Position numbers and translations under genes: made by a program. The notes beneath the pieces were generated by a model. That model ran no database searches. It was not told the origin of the DNA and saw only the letters and a list, made by a program, of their open reading frames with translations. Source: JADLEX01 sp964586775 (GTDB lineage Bacteria; Lernaellota; Lernaellaia; JACKCT01). Taken from it: a stretch of DNA of 32,154 bases. Position 1 is the first letter of the stretch, and each line of letters begins with the position of its first letter. The stretch lies in the NCBI GenBank assembly GCA_964586775.1, contig CAZPJD010000099.1:1-32154 (forward strand), given 5' to 3'. This document shows positions 17,351-25,870 of the stretch, one piece after another.

Positions 17351-19237
17351 TCACATCCCCTTCTCCGCGAGGATCATCTCCATTTCGTCCATGTAGCGAT
17401 TGGCGCGGTCCATGAGCGCCTGATACGCCTCGGGCTTCGTCATGTCCACGCCCGCGTCGCGCAGGATGTCCACGGGACCCTTGGAGCCGCCCGCCTTGAG
17501 CAGACCGTAGTAGGCGTCCAGCGCGCCGGGCTCCTTGCGCAGCACGCGGTCGCCCAGGGCGCTCGCGGCGGCCACGCTCGTCGAGTACTGGAAGACGTAA
17601 TAGTTGTAGTAGAAGTGCGGCACGTAGATCCACTCGGAGCCAAACACGTCGGGCACGTTGCACACCCCGGCGTCGTGGCCGTAGTACTGCCGCGTGATTT
17701 CCAGGTACAGCTTGCCGAGTTCCTCGCCGGTCAGCGATTCGCCGCGCTCCACGCGCTCGTGCGCGCGAAGCTCGAACTCGGCGAACTGGATCTGGCGGAA
17801 GAACGTCCCCTTGATCGTGCCGTCGAGGAAATCGCCGAGCAGGAAGAAGCGCTCGTCGTCGCTTTTCACGGCTTTGAGCATGTGGTCGTTCAGCAGGTTT
17901 TCGTTGAAGGTGGACGCGACCTCGGCGACGAAGATCGAGTAGTCCGACGTGGGCAGCGGCTGCGCCTCGTTGGAGTAGTACGAGTGCATCGCGTGGCCCA
18001 GCTCGTGGGCGAGGGTGAGCGCGTCGTTGTACTGGTCGTTGTAGTTGAGCAGCATGTACGGGTGCACGCCGTACGCCCATCCGCTGGCGTACGCGCCGCT
18101 GCGCTTGCCCTCGGCGGGATACACGTCGATCCAGCGCTCGGCGAAGGCGCGCTGCACGGTCTTGATGTACTCCTTGCCCATCGGCACGAACGCCTTGGCG
18201 AGGAGTTTTTGCGCCTCTTCATACGGCACGTCGATCTTGGTGCTGGCCGTGAAGGGCACGTAGAGATCCTGATAGTCCAGGCGCTCCACCTTCATCGCCC
18301 GCGCCTTGAGTTTCAGGTAGCGGTGAAAGGTCGGCAGGTTGCGGTGCGCGGCCTCGACGATGTTGTGATAGATCGCGGGATCGACCTCGTCGCGGTCGAG
18401 GGCGGCGTCGAGCGTGTTCGCGTAGCCGCGCGCGTCGGCGAAGAATTTGTGGCTCTTCATCTGCGAATAGAGCAGCTCGCCGAAGGTGCGCGCGAAGGTG
18501 GCGTACTGCGCGTAGAACTCGGTGGCCAGCTTGTCGCGATCGGCCTTCACGGGCGAGCGGCGGTGCTTCACGAAGTTCGCGTCGGTGAGTTTGACGACGG
18601 TGCCGTCGGAGAGCGTGATCTCGACGCGTGGCAGGTCCGCGCTGGAGAGCAGCCCCGACGCCGACATGCCCGTGTACGCGACGTCACCCGCCGCGGCGAG
18701 GATTTTTTCCTGATCGCCCGAGAGGATGTGCTTCTGGCGGCGGAAGGTCTCGCGGATGGGGCGTTCGTAGACCTTCAACCCGGGCTCGCTCGCGAGGAAC
18801 CCGTTTACGCGCGACTCGCCCGAGGCGATGATCTCGGGATCGATGTACGACGCCATCGCGCCGAATTTGACGCGCATCTGGCTGACCTCGTTGTCCAGCG
18901 CCTTCGCCGCGGCGTCGCGCGTGTCCTGATCGGACAGACGGCCCGCGTAGCTTTCGAGCCGGCGCAGTTCGCCCTCGAGCCCGTAATAGGTGTCGAGCGC
19001 GGCTTTGAGCGTTGCGGCCGATTCCCCCAGCTTGCCCGCGTAGCCGGAGACGGCGTCCATCTTGGCGGCGAAATCGGCCTTGGCGAGCTTGAATGCGTCG
19101 AGGGTGGGGTAGAGGTCGGCGAGGTTCCACGTATCCTTCACGGCGATGTCCTTTCTTTCCCCCGCGAGAGCGGCCGTAGCGACGACGAGCGAGACGAAAA
19201 CGGCGACGGCAATCCCGCGCGCGAACGTACGAAGCAT
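17351..19237 (-). CDS. pepF: Exported oligoendopeptidase F (M3 metallopeptidase)
   Basis: A 628-residue zinc peptidase that cleaves short peptides. The M3 signature is clear: HELGH at 411-415 with the downstream Glu in FVAEVASTFNENLL, plus GVHPYMLLNYN before it and YYVFQYSTSVAAA near the end, all typical of PepF. Its N-terminus is a Sec signal peptide (FARGIAVAVFVSLVVATAALA, cleavage near residue 25), whereas characterised PepF enzymes are cytosolic. The ATG at 19237 has GGAG eight bases upstream, which supports the signal peptide being part of the product. It is convergent with the lipoprotein before it (45 bp between stops) and divergent from the GT39-like gene. Confidence 0.92.
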   Translation of the reverse strand: MLRTFARGIAVAVFVSLVVATAALAGERKDIAVKDTWNLADLYPTLDAFKLAKADFAAKMDAVSGYAGKLGESAATLKAALDTYYGLEGELRRLESYAGRLSDQDTRDAAAKALDNEVSQMRVKFGAMASYIDPEIIASGESRVNGFLASEPGLKVYERPIRETFRRQKHILSGDQEKILAAAGDVAYTGMSASGLLSSADLPRVEITLSDGTVVKLTDANFVKHRRSPVKADRDKLATEFYAQYATFARTFGELLYSQMKSHKFFADARGYANTLDAALDRDEVDPAIYHNIVEAAHRNLPTFHRYLKLKARAMKVERLDYQDLYVPFTASTKIDVPYEEAQKLLAKAFVPMGKEYIKTVQRAFAERWIDVYPAEGKRSGAYASGWAYGVHPYMLLNYNDQYNDALTLAHELGHAMHSYYSNEAQPLPTSDYSIFVAEVASTFNENLLNDHMLKAVKSDDERFFLLGDFLDGTIKGTFFRQIQFAEFELRAHERVERGESLTGEELGKLYLEITRQYYGHDAGVCNVPDVFGSEWIYVPHFYYNYYVFQYSTSVAAASALGDRVLRKEPGALDAYYGLLKAGGSKGPVDILRDAGVDMTKPEAYQALMDRANRYMDEMEMILAEKGM

Positions 19238-19397
19238 AACGATGTCTCCATGGGCGAAGATTTATGGCGTTTACCAGATCGCGCCCGCGCGGCCAATGGG
19301 TGTTTTTAACGGATGTGAGCAGCGACTACGCGCGCGCGGAATCCCTCGACGTGCGAGCGGGCTTCACCGAAGATGGGACATCCACTTCGGCGGGATC

Positions 19398-20588
19398 GTG
19401 GTTACGGGAATTTCGCCATTACAAGTCCCCGCGGGCCGGCGTGACGCGCTCGTCGCTTTCGCGCTGGCGGCGGTCGTGATTCTCGCGGCGGTGCCGTTTC
19501 GTCCCGATCACGTCGAAGGCGACGAGGGCTTCGCGAACGCGGGTATCCGCGCGCTCACGCACTTCGCGCGGGGCGAATTCGCCGATCCCTACTGGCGCGA
19601 GAACGACTCGTTTTACGGAAGTCCCAGCCCGCGCATCGGGCCGATGATCCTCGGCGCGCAGGATCTCGCCGCGCGCGCGATCGGCTTCGACGCCGAAAAC
19701 CGGCGCATCGTTTTTCTGCGTGCGATCGATGGTCTCTGGTCGGCGCTCGGCGTTGCGCTGATGTTCGTGCTGGTGCGTGAGGCGACGGGCTCGCGTCTGT
19801 CGGCGTGGCTTTGCGCGGCGCTATTACTTGCGAACCCCGTCTTTCGCTCGGTGCAGGTGGCGATCCTGCCCGAAACGCCGATGACCGTGTTCGCGGCCGT
19901 CGCACTGCTCTTCACGCACCGCACGTTGAGCAACGCCGCCCGGGGACGCGACACGCGCGGCGACTCGGCGCTCGCCGGCGCGTTCGCGGGGCTGGCCATC
20001 GGATGCAAGCTCTACGCGGTCCCGTTGCTCGTCGCGTTTGCGCTCGTGCGGATACTCGACCGCGTTTCTCCGACTAAACGGCGTTGGCGCGACGTTACGA
20101 TCGCCTCCACGGTCGCCGCCGTCGTTTTCGCCGCGTTTCATCCGCTGCTGTGGACCGATCCGGCATTCGCCGTGCGCGAGATGACCACGGGCCACCTGCG
20201 TGCGTTGGGCGGCGAGATCGGCGCGTTTCGTTCGGACTCGTTCGCGTATGTCGCCACATTTCCCTTCGTCGGCGTCGCGATGCATCCCTGGCCGCTCAAC
20301 CAATACGGCGGATTGCCGTTGCCCGCGGGCGTGGAACTCGCCGCCGTCGCCGTGTTCGTCGCGCTGACCGTTTATGGCGCCTATTGGGCCATCCGCGACG
20401 GCGCGGGGCTGCTCGTCGCGTTTGCCGCCGCGTCGTTCGTCTGGACGGGGCTTGTCGTCGCCACGCTCACGCCGGGGTGGATCGTCCCCAAGGTCTTCCT
20501 GGTGCCCGTGCTCGGCCTATGCCCGCTGTGGGGGATCGGTCTGGCGAACGTCGCGCGGCGCGTGTTTCCGCGTCTTCGCGGGGCGTGA
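19398..20588 (+). CDS. GT39/ArnT-like integral membrane glycosyltransferase
   Basis: About 396 residues with many hydrophobic helices. The first helix (LVAFALAAVVILAAVPF) is followed by a non-cytoplasmic loop with HVEGDEGFANAGIRAL, matching the acidic catalytic motif of GT39/PMT_2 polyprenyl-phosphate-sugar transferases; RSVQVAILPETPMTVFAAVALLF is the usual second conserved stretch. Such enzymes move a sugar from a lipid-phosphate donor to a protein or lipid on the outer face of the membrane. It is shorter than ArnT (~550) and has no large C-terminal domain. The start is uncertain: GTG at 19398 is the best candidate just before the first helix, but the frame is open far upstream into the pepF 5' end. 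Confidence 0.7.
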   Translation: MVTGISPLQVPAGRRDALVAFALAAVVILAAVPFRPDHVEGDEGFANAGIRALTHFARGEFADPYWRENDSFYGSPSPRIGPMILGAQDLAARAIGFDAENRRIVFLRAIDGLWSALGVALMFVLVREATGSRLSAWLCAALLLANPVFRSVQVAILPETPMTVFAAVALLFTHRTLSNAARGRDTRGDSALAGAFAGLAIGCKLYAVPLLVAFALVRILDRVSPTKRRWRDVTIASTVAAVVFAAFHPLLWTDPAFAVREMTTGHLRALGGEIGAFRSDSFAYVATFPFVGVAMHPWPLNQYGGLPLPAGVELAAVAVFVALTVYGAYWAIRDGAGLLVAFAAASFVWTGLVVATLTPGWIVPKVFLVPVLGLCPLWGIGLANVARRVFPRLRGA

Positions 20589-20619
20589 CCCACTCAATCG
20601 AGCTTCATGTCGAATTTTG

Positions 20620-20647
20620 TTGACGCCCGGATTTAACGTGCTAGATT
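20620..20647 (+). promoter_or_regulatory. Candidate asnA promoter
   Basis: TTGACG (20620-20625) and TAGATT (20642-20647) are 16 bp apart, 100 bp before the ATG. The predicted leader of about 95 nt has a short GC hairpin (GGCGC/GCGCC) but no recognisable riboswitch. Confidence 0.55.
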
Positions 20648-20747
20648 CCGGCGCGGGCGGCGCCCCGCACTCGCCGCCTGGAATTCGATCTCGCACGTCC
20701 ATTACGCCACACCCTTCCAACCTGGCGATCTTTTTCGGAGGAATCCC

Positions 20748-21878
20748 ATGCAGGACAAACGCGCGGATCTGGCCGGACCGGGAATCGGCAACTACGAGGA
20801 TCTTTGGCACGTGCTGCCGGACGACTATTCGACGCCGCTCTCGCCCCGCGAGACGCAGGCGGCGATCTTCGTCGCGAAAAACTACATCGAGGAAAACCTG
20901 TGCCGCGAACTCGGCCTGATGATGGTCACGGTGCCGCTGATCGTGGACGAGGAGAGCGGCGTCAACGACTACCTCGATCGCGACGGATCGCGCGGGCCGG
21001 TGACGTTTCGCATCAACAACGACAACGGCAAGAACCCGATCAACGCCCAGGTGGTGCAGGCCGCGACGAAGTGGAAACGGGTGGCGCTCAAGCAGTTCGG
21101 CCTGGCGCGGGGCGAGGGCATCTGCACAGACATGCGCGCCGTGCGCAAGGACTATTTCCTCGATCACGACCACAGCAGCTACGTCGATCAGTGGGACTGG
21201 GAGCGCGTCGTCACCGAGGCCGACCGCAATCTCGATTTCCTGAAAGATGTCGTGAAAAGGATCTGGAAGGTGCTCAAGGGCGCCGAGACGCACGTGCTGA
21301 GCGAGTTCCCGAAACTGCGTCAGAGCAAATACCCCGAGATGCCCGACGAGCTGGTTTTCCTGCACGCCGAGGAGATTCTGGAGCGATTCCCCGACCTGCC
21401 GCGCAAGCAGCGCGAGACCGCGATTCTTCAGCAGTTCCCCGCGGTCTTCATCATCGGCATCGGTTGGACGCTGGCCGATGGCTATCCGCACGAGATGCGC
21501 GCGGCGGACTACGACGACTGGGTCACGCCGACGGTCTCGGCCGACGGGCGGCCGATGCACGGGCTGAACGGCGACATCCTGGTGTGGAATCCGGTCACCA
21601 AGCGGCGTCACGAGTTGTCGTCGATGGGCGTTCGCGTCAACGCCGAGACGCTGCGCGAGCAACTCGAACGCACCAACCAGCTCCACTTCCTGAACTACCC
21701 CTACCACCAGGGCATCGCGAACGGCACGCTGCCGCTGTCGATCGGCGGCGGCATCGGTCAGGCGCGCACGCTGATGCTGCTTCTTCGCAAGGCGCACCTG
21801 GGCGAGGTGAGCGTGACGGTGTGGCCGAAGGTGCTCAGGGAGATGTGCGCGAAAAAGAATATCCACGTTCTCGAATAG
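20748..21878 (+). CDS. asnA: Aspartate-ammonia ligase (asparagine synthetase A)
   Basis: The 376-residue cytosolic enzyme makes asparagine from aspartate, ammonia and ATP through a beta-aspartyl-AMP intermediate; its fold is that of class II tRNA synthetases. Matches to E. coli AsnA are long: ATKWKRVALKQF, GEGICTDMRAVR, YVDQWDWERV, GIGWTLADGYPHEMRAADYDDW, GLNGDILVWNP, ELSSMGVRV and SIGGGIGQARTLMLLL. It is about 45 residues longer than the E. coli protein (330), mainly at the N-terminus and around the loop after Leu-Ile-Val-Asp. The ATG is supported by GGAGGA (20737-20742). It has its own promoter and a strong terminator, so it is probably monocistronic. Confidence 0.95.
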   Translation: MQDKRADLAGPGIGNYEDLWHVLPDDYSTPLSPRETQAAIFVAKNYIEENLCRELGLMMVTVPLIVDEESGVNDYLDRDGSRGPVTFRINNDNGKNPINAQVVQAATKWKRVALKQFGLARGEGICTDMRAVRKDYFLDHDHSSYVDQWDWERVVTEADRNLDFLKDVVKRIWKVLKGAETHVLSEFPKLRQSKYPEMPDELVFLHAEEILERFPDLPRKQRETAILQQFPAVFIIGIGWTLADGYPHEMRAADYDDWVTPTVSADGRPMHGLNGDILVWNPVTKRRHELSSMGVRVNAETLREQLERTNQLHFLNYPYHQGIANGTLPLSIGGGIGQARTLMLLLRKAHLGEVSVTVWPKVLREMCAKKNIHVLE

Positions 21879-21889
21879 GACCAGTTGGG

Positions 21890-21928
21890 ACGGGGACCGG
21901 CGTCCGACGGGCGTTCGGTCCCCGTTTG
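21890..21928 (+). terminator. Rho-independent terminator of asnA
   Basis: A perfect 10-bp stem ACGGGGACCG (21890-21899) with CGGTCCCCGT (21916-21925), a 16-nt loop, then TTG. It starts 12 bp after the asnA stop. Confidence 0.7.
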
Positions 21929-21972
21929 TCCGGCGAAAACCGCGCAATCCGGCTCGACTTTCGAGTCGTTCC

Positions 21973-22002
21973 TTGACTTCCCCTTTCCAAGACCTTTATA
22001 TC
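21973..22002 (+). promoter_or_regulatory. Candidate promoter of the helical-repeat protein gene
   Basis: TTGACT (21973-21978) and TATATC (21997-22002) are 18 bp apart, after the asnA terminator and about 135 bp before the likely start codon. Confidence 0.5.
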
Positions 22003-22135
22003 GACAACGCGGTGAGGCGCGAAAATTCGCCGCTCGACGCGGTCTTTTGGCCTCGTCTTGGGGATTTGGGTTCGAGAACTCACGCGATCACGCGGGAGAG
22101 GGCGATGCGCCCGACCCCGGTTTCGCGTCGAAACG

Positions 22136-23086
22136 ATGGGCGTGCGCATGATACCGGACACCAAGAAAGTCGTCGCCAAGTTTTTGGACCGGATGACGAA
22201 CGCCGCGTTCGACACCTCGTCGGGGCTGCTGCGCTCCGAGATTCACAAGTCCTCGCGCCCCGATGGCCTGTCGTCGGCGTACATGATCTCGACGTGCGTG
22301 TATTTCTACCGCGTTTATGACGACGCCGGGGCTTTGGGTCCCGCGCGGCGGCTCGCGAAACCGCTTTCGCGCCTGATCTCCCTGCGCGGCGGCTTGGGGA
22401 CCGATGGGGCCATTTATCTCTTCGACACGCTCCTCGCCCTTCAGTCCCTTTGGCGGTTCTATCAGTCCGCACCCGACGAAGCCGACTGGCCGGCCTATTT
22501 CGAGGCGGCGGACCGGGCGCGATCCATGGCGGCTTCGGTCGCGGCCACGCACGGAAACGCGGTGCCCGAAAACTGGAACAACCGCGTTGCCCCGTACCTT
22601 TTGAAGATATACCCGTATCTGCCCGAACCGGAGGCGTCGGCGATTCTCGGAATCGCCTCGAGCGCGTCGTTCACGGCGCTGCTGAGCGGAGAGGCGGCGG
22701 GAAAAGGCGTATCGACGCTCGACGTCGTCTATGCCGTCGAAGGGCTGTTGCAACACGCCGAAACGAAGTACTGGCAGCTTCTCAACGCCGGGCACGCGCT
22801 GGCGCAGCGACGTAACGCCGATGGCGGTCTGGCGGCGACGCTCGATGAAGGCGCGCCGTCTCACGCCGGTCTCACCGCCCAGGCGGCGCGGCTGTGGGCT
22901 TCGATCGACGCGGCGGGCTTCGAGGAGCCGCTTCGCCGCGCGATGGAGCTGCTCGAAAAGCTCTTCGAGGACAAAGGGGTCCGGCAGGATTCCGCGACGG
23001 CCAAGTATCCAGTCATCGCGACGCTGCAGGCTTTGCAGGCCCGCGCGTTCGTCGCGCACGGTCCCAGCCCCGTCCTGCTCGTGTGA
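22136..23086 (+). CDS. Unrecognised helical-repeat protein, possibly alpha/alpha toroid
   Basis: About 316 residues, soluble, no signal peptide and no cysteine pair. Its predicted content is nearly all helical: repeated pairs such as GAIYLFDTLLALQSLWRFY, DVVYAVEGLLQHAETKYWQLL and GLTAQAARLWASIDAAGFE. The short turns with GGLAATLDEG and the regular spacing recall alpha/alpha toroids (terpene-cyclase-like or glycosyl-hydrolase-like barrels), but no DxDD, catalytic Glu pair or zinc motif is evident. Start choice: ATG 22136 (MGVRM) or ATG 22148 (MIPDTKK). Neither has a clear ribosome site, and the frame opens at 22058. I infer no function. Confidence 0.6.
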   Translation: MGVRMIPDTKKVVAKFLDRMTNAAFDTSSGLLRSEIHKSSRPDGLSSAYMISTCVYFYRVYDDAGALGPARRLAKPLSRLISLRGGLGTDGAIYLFDTLLALQSLWRFYQSAPDEADWPAYFEAADRARSMAASVAATHGNAVPENWNNRVAPYLLKIYPYLPEPEASAILGIASSASFTALLSGEAAGKGVSTLDVVYAVEGLLQHAETKYWQLLNAGHALAQRRNADGGLAATLDEGAPSHAGLTAQAARLWASIDAAGFEEPLRRAMELLEKLFEDKGVRQDSATAKYPVIATLQALQARAFVAHGPSPVLLV

Positions 23087-23129
23087 CCGAACACCCGATT
23101 TCGACCCGCTTGCGTCGAATCTCCGACGA

Positions 23130-23143
23130 TTGACCGGCGTCAA
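23130..23143. promoter_or_regulatory. FNR/NNR-type (CRP-FNR family) binding palindrome upstream of nnrS
   Basis: TTGACCGGCGTCAA is a perfect TTGAC-N4-GTCAA palindrome. The CRP/FNR family binds TTGAY-N4-RTCAA, and NNR/NnrR nitric-oxide regulators favour the C/G form. Its centre is about 115 bp before the nnrS start. A clear -10 at the expected distance is not visible, so it stands on the palindrome and gene context. Confidence 0.55.
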
Positions 23144-23251
23144 ACCGCTTTGCCGCAAATCGTGCCAAAGACGAGGTATTCGCTCGCGGCATGGCCGCCG
23201 GGTCAGCCACACAAAGACGCCACGTCGTGACGTGCGGGCAGGGGTGAAACG

Positions 23252-24451
23252 ATGTCGATCGAGTTTCGGGGTGCGAAGACTTCAACCGATTTGCCGGTGC
23301 CGTTTCTTCGCACCGGATTTCGGCCATTCTTTCTCGGCGCGGCCGTGCACGCGTGCCTGGGCATTCTGATCTGGATCGCCGTCCTACACGGCGCGCCGAT
23401 CCTGAAATCGCGATTCGCGGGTTCCGACTGGCACAGCCACGAAATGGTCTTCGGCTACGCGCTCGCCGTCGTCGCGGGATTTCTGTTGACGGCCGTGCGC
23501 CACTGGTCGGGCGGGCGCGAAACAGCGAGCGGTGGAAAACTTGCCGCGATTTTTGCGCTTTGGTGCGCGGGGCGCGTCGCGGGCGCGGTCTCCGCAACCG
23601 TGCCGTGGTGGCTTCCCGCGCTCGTCGACGTCGCGTTTCCCGTGTCGGTCGCGATCGCCATCGCGCGTCCACTCCACGCGGCAAAGCGTTATCGCGACCT
23701 CGGATTCGCGCTGTGGCTGGTCGCGATGGGCGTGCTCTCCGGCGCGGCGCATTTGGTAGCCGCGCGCGGAATCGAACGCGGCGCGACGAGGATTTCCACC
23801 CTCGGCGTGGCACTCACGCTTCTTCTCATCGTCATCATCGCCGGGCGTGTGGTCCCGAATTTCACGCGCTTTCATCTCAAGCGGCAGGACATCCGGTCGT
23901 TCCCCGCGCTCGACTGGCTGTCGATTATTGCAGTCGGCGCCATGCCGTTGTTGTCCATCCTACGTCTCGAGAAATATCTTGGTGCTGTCGCGTTTCTGGC
24001 TGCCGTCGCCAACCTGCTTCGCCTGATTTTCTGGAAACCGTGGAGCGCGATCAAGAATCCAATGCTGTTCGTGCTTCACATCGCGTATCTGTGGCTGCCG
24101 ATCGGATTCTTCCTGCGTGGGTGGTATGCCATCTTTGGCGGGGCGACGCCGTCCTCCGCCACGCACGCGCTCACGGTGGGCGCGCTCGGCACGCTCACGC
24201 TCGGGATGATGGGGTGGGTCGGTCTTGCGCACACCGGTCGCCCCGTGAAGTCGTCGCCCGCGATGATCGTCGCCTACGCCTCGATCACCGTCGCGGCGAT
24301 CATCCGGGTGACGGGCCCGATAATCGCGCCGACGCGCTACATCGCCCTGCTCGGGTGGTCCGGCGCGCTGTGGGCGGCGGCCTTCGCGCTGTATCTGTAC
24401 GGCTATTCGCGCGCTCTGATGACGCCGGCGGCAGGCGGCGGGAAGGATTGA
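23252..24451 (+). CDS. nnrS: NnrS family haem-copper membrane protein
   Basis: A 399-residue polytopic membrane protein with about 12 hydrophobic segments. NnrS signatures are the N-terminal FLRTGFRPFFLGAA, the His pair in DWHSHEMVFGYA, NFTRFHL, and in the C-terminal half HALTVGALGTLTLGMMGWVGLAHTGR. In studied bacteria NnrS binds haem and copper, is controlled by the NO regulator NnrR, and relieves nitric-oxide stress. No NO reductase or nitrite reductase gene is in the window. The ATG is preceded by GGGGTGA. It is convergent with the next gene, with 21 bp between stops. Confidence 0.92.
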   Translation: MSIEFRGAKTSTDLPVPFLRTGFRPFFLGAAVHACLGILIWIAVLHGAPILKSRFAGSDWHSHEMVFGYALAVVAGFLLTAVRHWSGGRETASGGKLAAIFALWCAGRVAGAVSATVPWWLPALVDVAFPVSVAIAIARPLHAAKRYRDLGFALWLVAMGVLSGAAHLVAARGIERGATRISTLGVALTLLLIVIIAGRVVPNFTRFHLKRQDIRSFPALDWLSIIAVGAMPLLSILRLEKYLGAVAFLAAVANLLRLIFWKPWSAIKNPMLFVLHIAYLWLPIGFFLRGWYAIFGGATPSSATHALTVGALGTLTLGMMGWVGLAHTGRPVKSSPAMIVAYASITVAAIIRVTGPIIAPTRYIALLGWSGALWAAAFALYLYGYSRALMTPAAGGGKD

Positions 24452-24472
24452 GACTTCTCCCGGAATGCGCGG

Positions 24473-25798
24473 TTACGTGGAGGATTCCGCGGCGCGCCGG
24501 TAGACGTCTTCAATGAGCTCGGCGACCGTCGCGATCGGCACGGGCGGGCGGATCGTCGCCGCGACGCGGGCGATCTCGCCGCCGTCGCGCGCGAGCCGGG
24601 TGACGAGGGCGCGTAGGGCGAAGGCGTCGAGCCCCGCGAAGAGCCAGCCGCCGCGATCGGGCCCGACCATCTCGGGCAGCGCGCCGTGGTCCGCGGCGAT
24701 GACGGGCACGCCCGCCGCGTGCGCCTCGGTGATCACCATCGGCGCGTTCTCGGCCCACAGCGACGGCACAACCAGCGCGTCCACATCGGCCCAGACATCG
24801 CGCGCGCCGGGCTCCACGAATCCCTCGTAACGCACCGCGCGGCTCGTCGCGAGAAGCCGTTCGGGCGGATCGGCGAGCCGCCACGGGCCGATGAGCGCGA
24901 GCGTGGCATCGGCGGGGTCGATGCCCTCGAAGGCGCGGATGGCGAGGAGCGCGCCCTTGTCGGCGTCGATGCTGCCGAGCATCGCGAAACGGATGGGCCG
25001 CGTGGCCGCGAATTTTCGCGTGCGGACGTGTGCGTCGATGCCATAGGGGATGACGCGCGCGAGGGCCGAGAGATCGAGCCCGGCGTCGCGATAGCGGCCG
25101 AGCAGGTGCTTCGAGGGGCTGATGATCGCGCGGCACGCGCGCAGCGTCTCGCCGCGTATCGATCGGCGTTTCGCAAAAAACAGTGCGCGGGCGATGCGGC
25201 GGGTTTCGAGCAGCGCGGCGATGCGGTCGCGCGCAGCGCCGACCGCCGTGTCGGTTGCGGGCAGTTGCTCGCGCCGTCGCCGGACCCACGCGCGGGCGGG
25301 GCCGCTTTCGGCGAGCGCGGCGGCCTCGCCGACCAGCAGATCGCCGTCCCGCCCGCGAAAACACGCAACGCACCGGCGCGGCGTGGGGCCGGGGCAGGGC
25401 GATTCGCCGCGAAACATCGGGCGTACGCGGGGGCAGACCCACCAGTCGTCGTGCAGCGTGGCGACGGTGGGGTGCGCGCGCACGAGGTCGCGCAGCGTGT
25501 GCGGCCCGAATCCGATACCGTGATGAAGGTGCAACACGTCGGGGCGGAACTCGCGCAGCGCGCGCGAGAGGTCGTCCGCCAGACGGCGATCCGCGCCGGG
25601 GCTGCGGTCGCGCCAACGGCGGATGCGCACCGCGCCGTCGGTTTCGTTCGTCGCACCCTCGCCGCCGTGGACGACGGACTGCGTGTAGATGAAGACGTCG
25701 TGGCGCGCGGCTTGCGCGGCGGCGAGCTGCCCGGCGTGACGCTCCGCGCCGCCGTATCGCTCGGGCGGGAACTGGTGAATCAGATGGGCGATGCGCAT
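24473..25798 (-). CDS. GT4-family glycosyltransferase
   Basis: A 441-residue GT-B glycosyltransferase. The N-terminal domain begins MRIAHLIHQFPPERYGGAERHAGQLA, and DVLHLHHGIGFG plus TLHDDWWVCPR are acceptor-side motifs of the GT4 subgroup with a glycosyltransferase-4-like N domain. A Cys cluster follows (CPGPTPRRCVACF, as in related capsule transferases where it may bind metal). The C-terminal donor domain has AMLGSIDADKGALLAIRAF and the E-x7-E region in PSLWAENAPMVITEAHAAGVPVIA. It likely builds extracellular polysaccharide or a lipid-linked glycan. The ATG at 25798 is used; no strong ribosome site. It is 72 bp past the C25 peptidase, separated by a terminator. Confidence 0.85.
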   Translation of the reverse strand: MRIAHLIHQFPPERYGGAERHAGQLAAAQAARHDVFIYTQSVVHGGEGATNETDGAVRIRRWRDRSPGADRRLADDLSRALREFRPDVLHLHHGIGFGPHTLRDLVRAHPTVATLHDDWWVCPRVRPMFRGESPCPGPTPRRCVACFRGRDGDLLVGEAAALAESGPARAWVRRRREQLPATDTAVGAARDRIAALLETRRIARALFFAKRRSIRGETLRACRAIISPSKHLLGRYRDAGLDLSALARVIPYGIDAHVRTRKFAATRPIRFAMLGSIDADKGALLAIRAFEGIDPADATLALIGPWRLADPPERLLATSRAVRYEGFVEPGARDVWADVDALVVPSLWAENAPMVITEAHAAGVPVIAADHGALPEMVGPDRGGWLFAGLDAFALRALVTRLARDGGEIARVAATIRPPVPIATVAELIEDVYRRAAESST

Positions 25799-25810
25799 CG
25801 GGCCCGTGCC

Positions 25811-25846
25811 GAAAAATGAAGCTCCCGGACGCTCAGCGCCGGGAGC
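25811..25846 (-). terminator. Rho-independent terminator of the C25 peptidase gene
   Basis: On the minus strand CTCCCGGCGC pairs with GCGTCCGGGAG (10 bp with one bulged T, 3-nt loop; 25822-25845), then CTTCATTTTT. It begins 25 bp after the stop. Confidence 0.75.
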
Positions 25847-25870
25847 CGGGGTTTCATCGTTCGCGACCGG

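Noticed and set aside
17330..19309. A 659-residue frame opposite pepF, and a 568-residue frame opposite the C25 peptidase (26381-28087)
   Set aside because: Both are antisense shadows of genes with clear catalytic motifs, signal peptides and ribosome sites.
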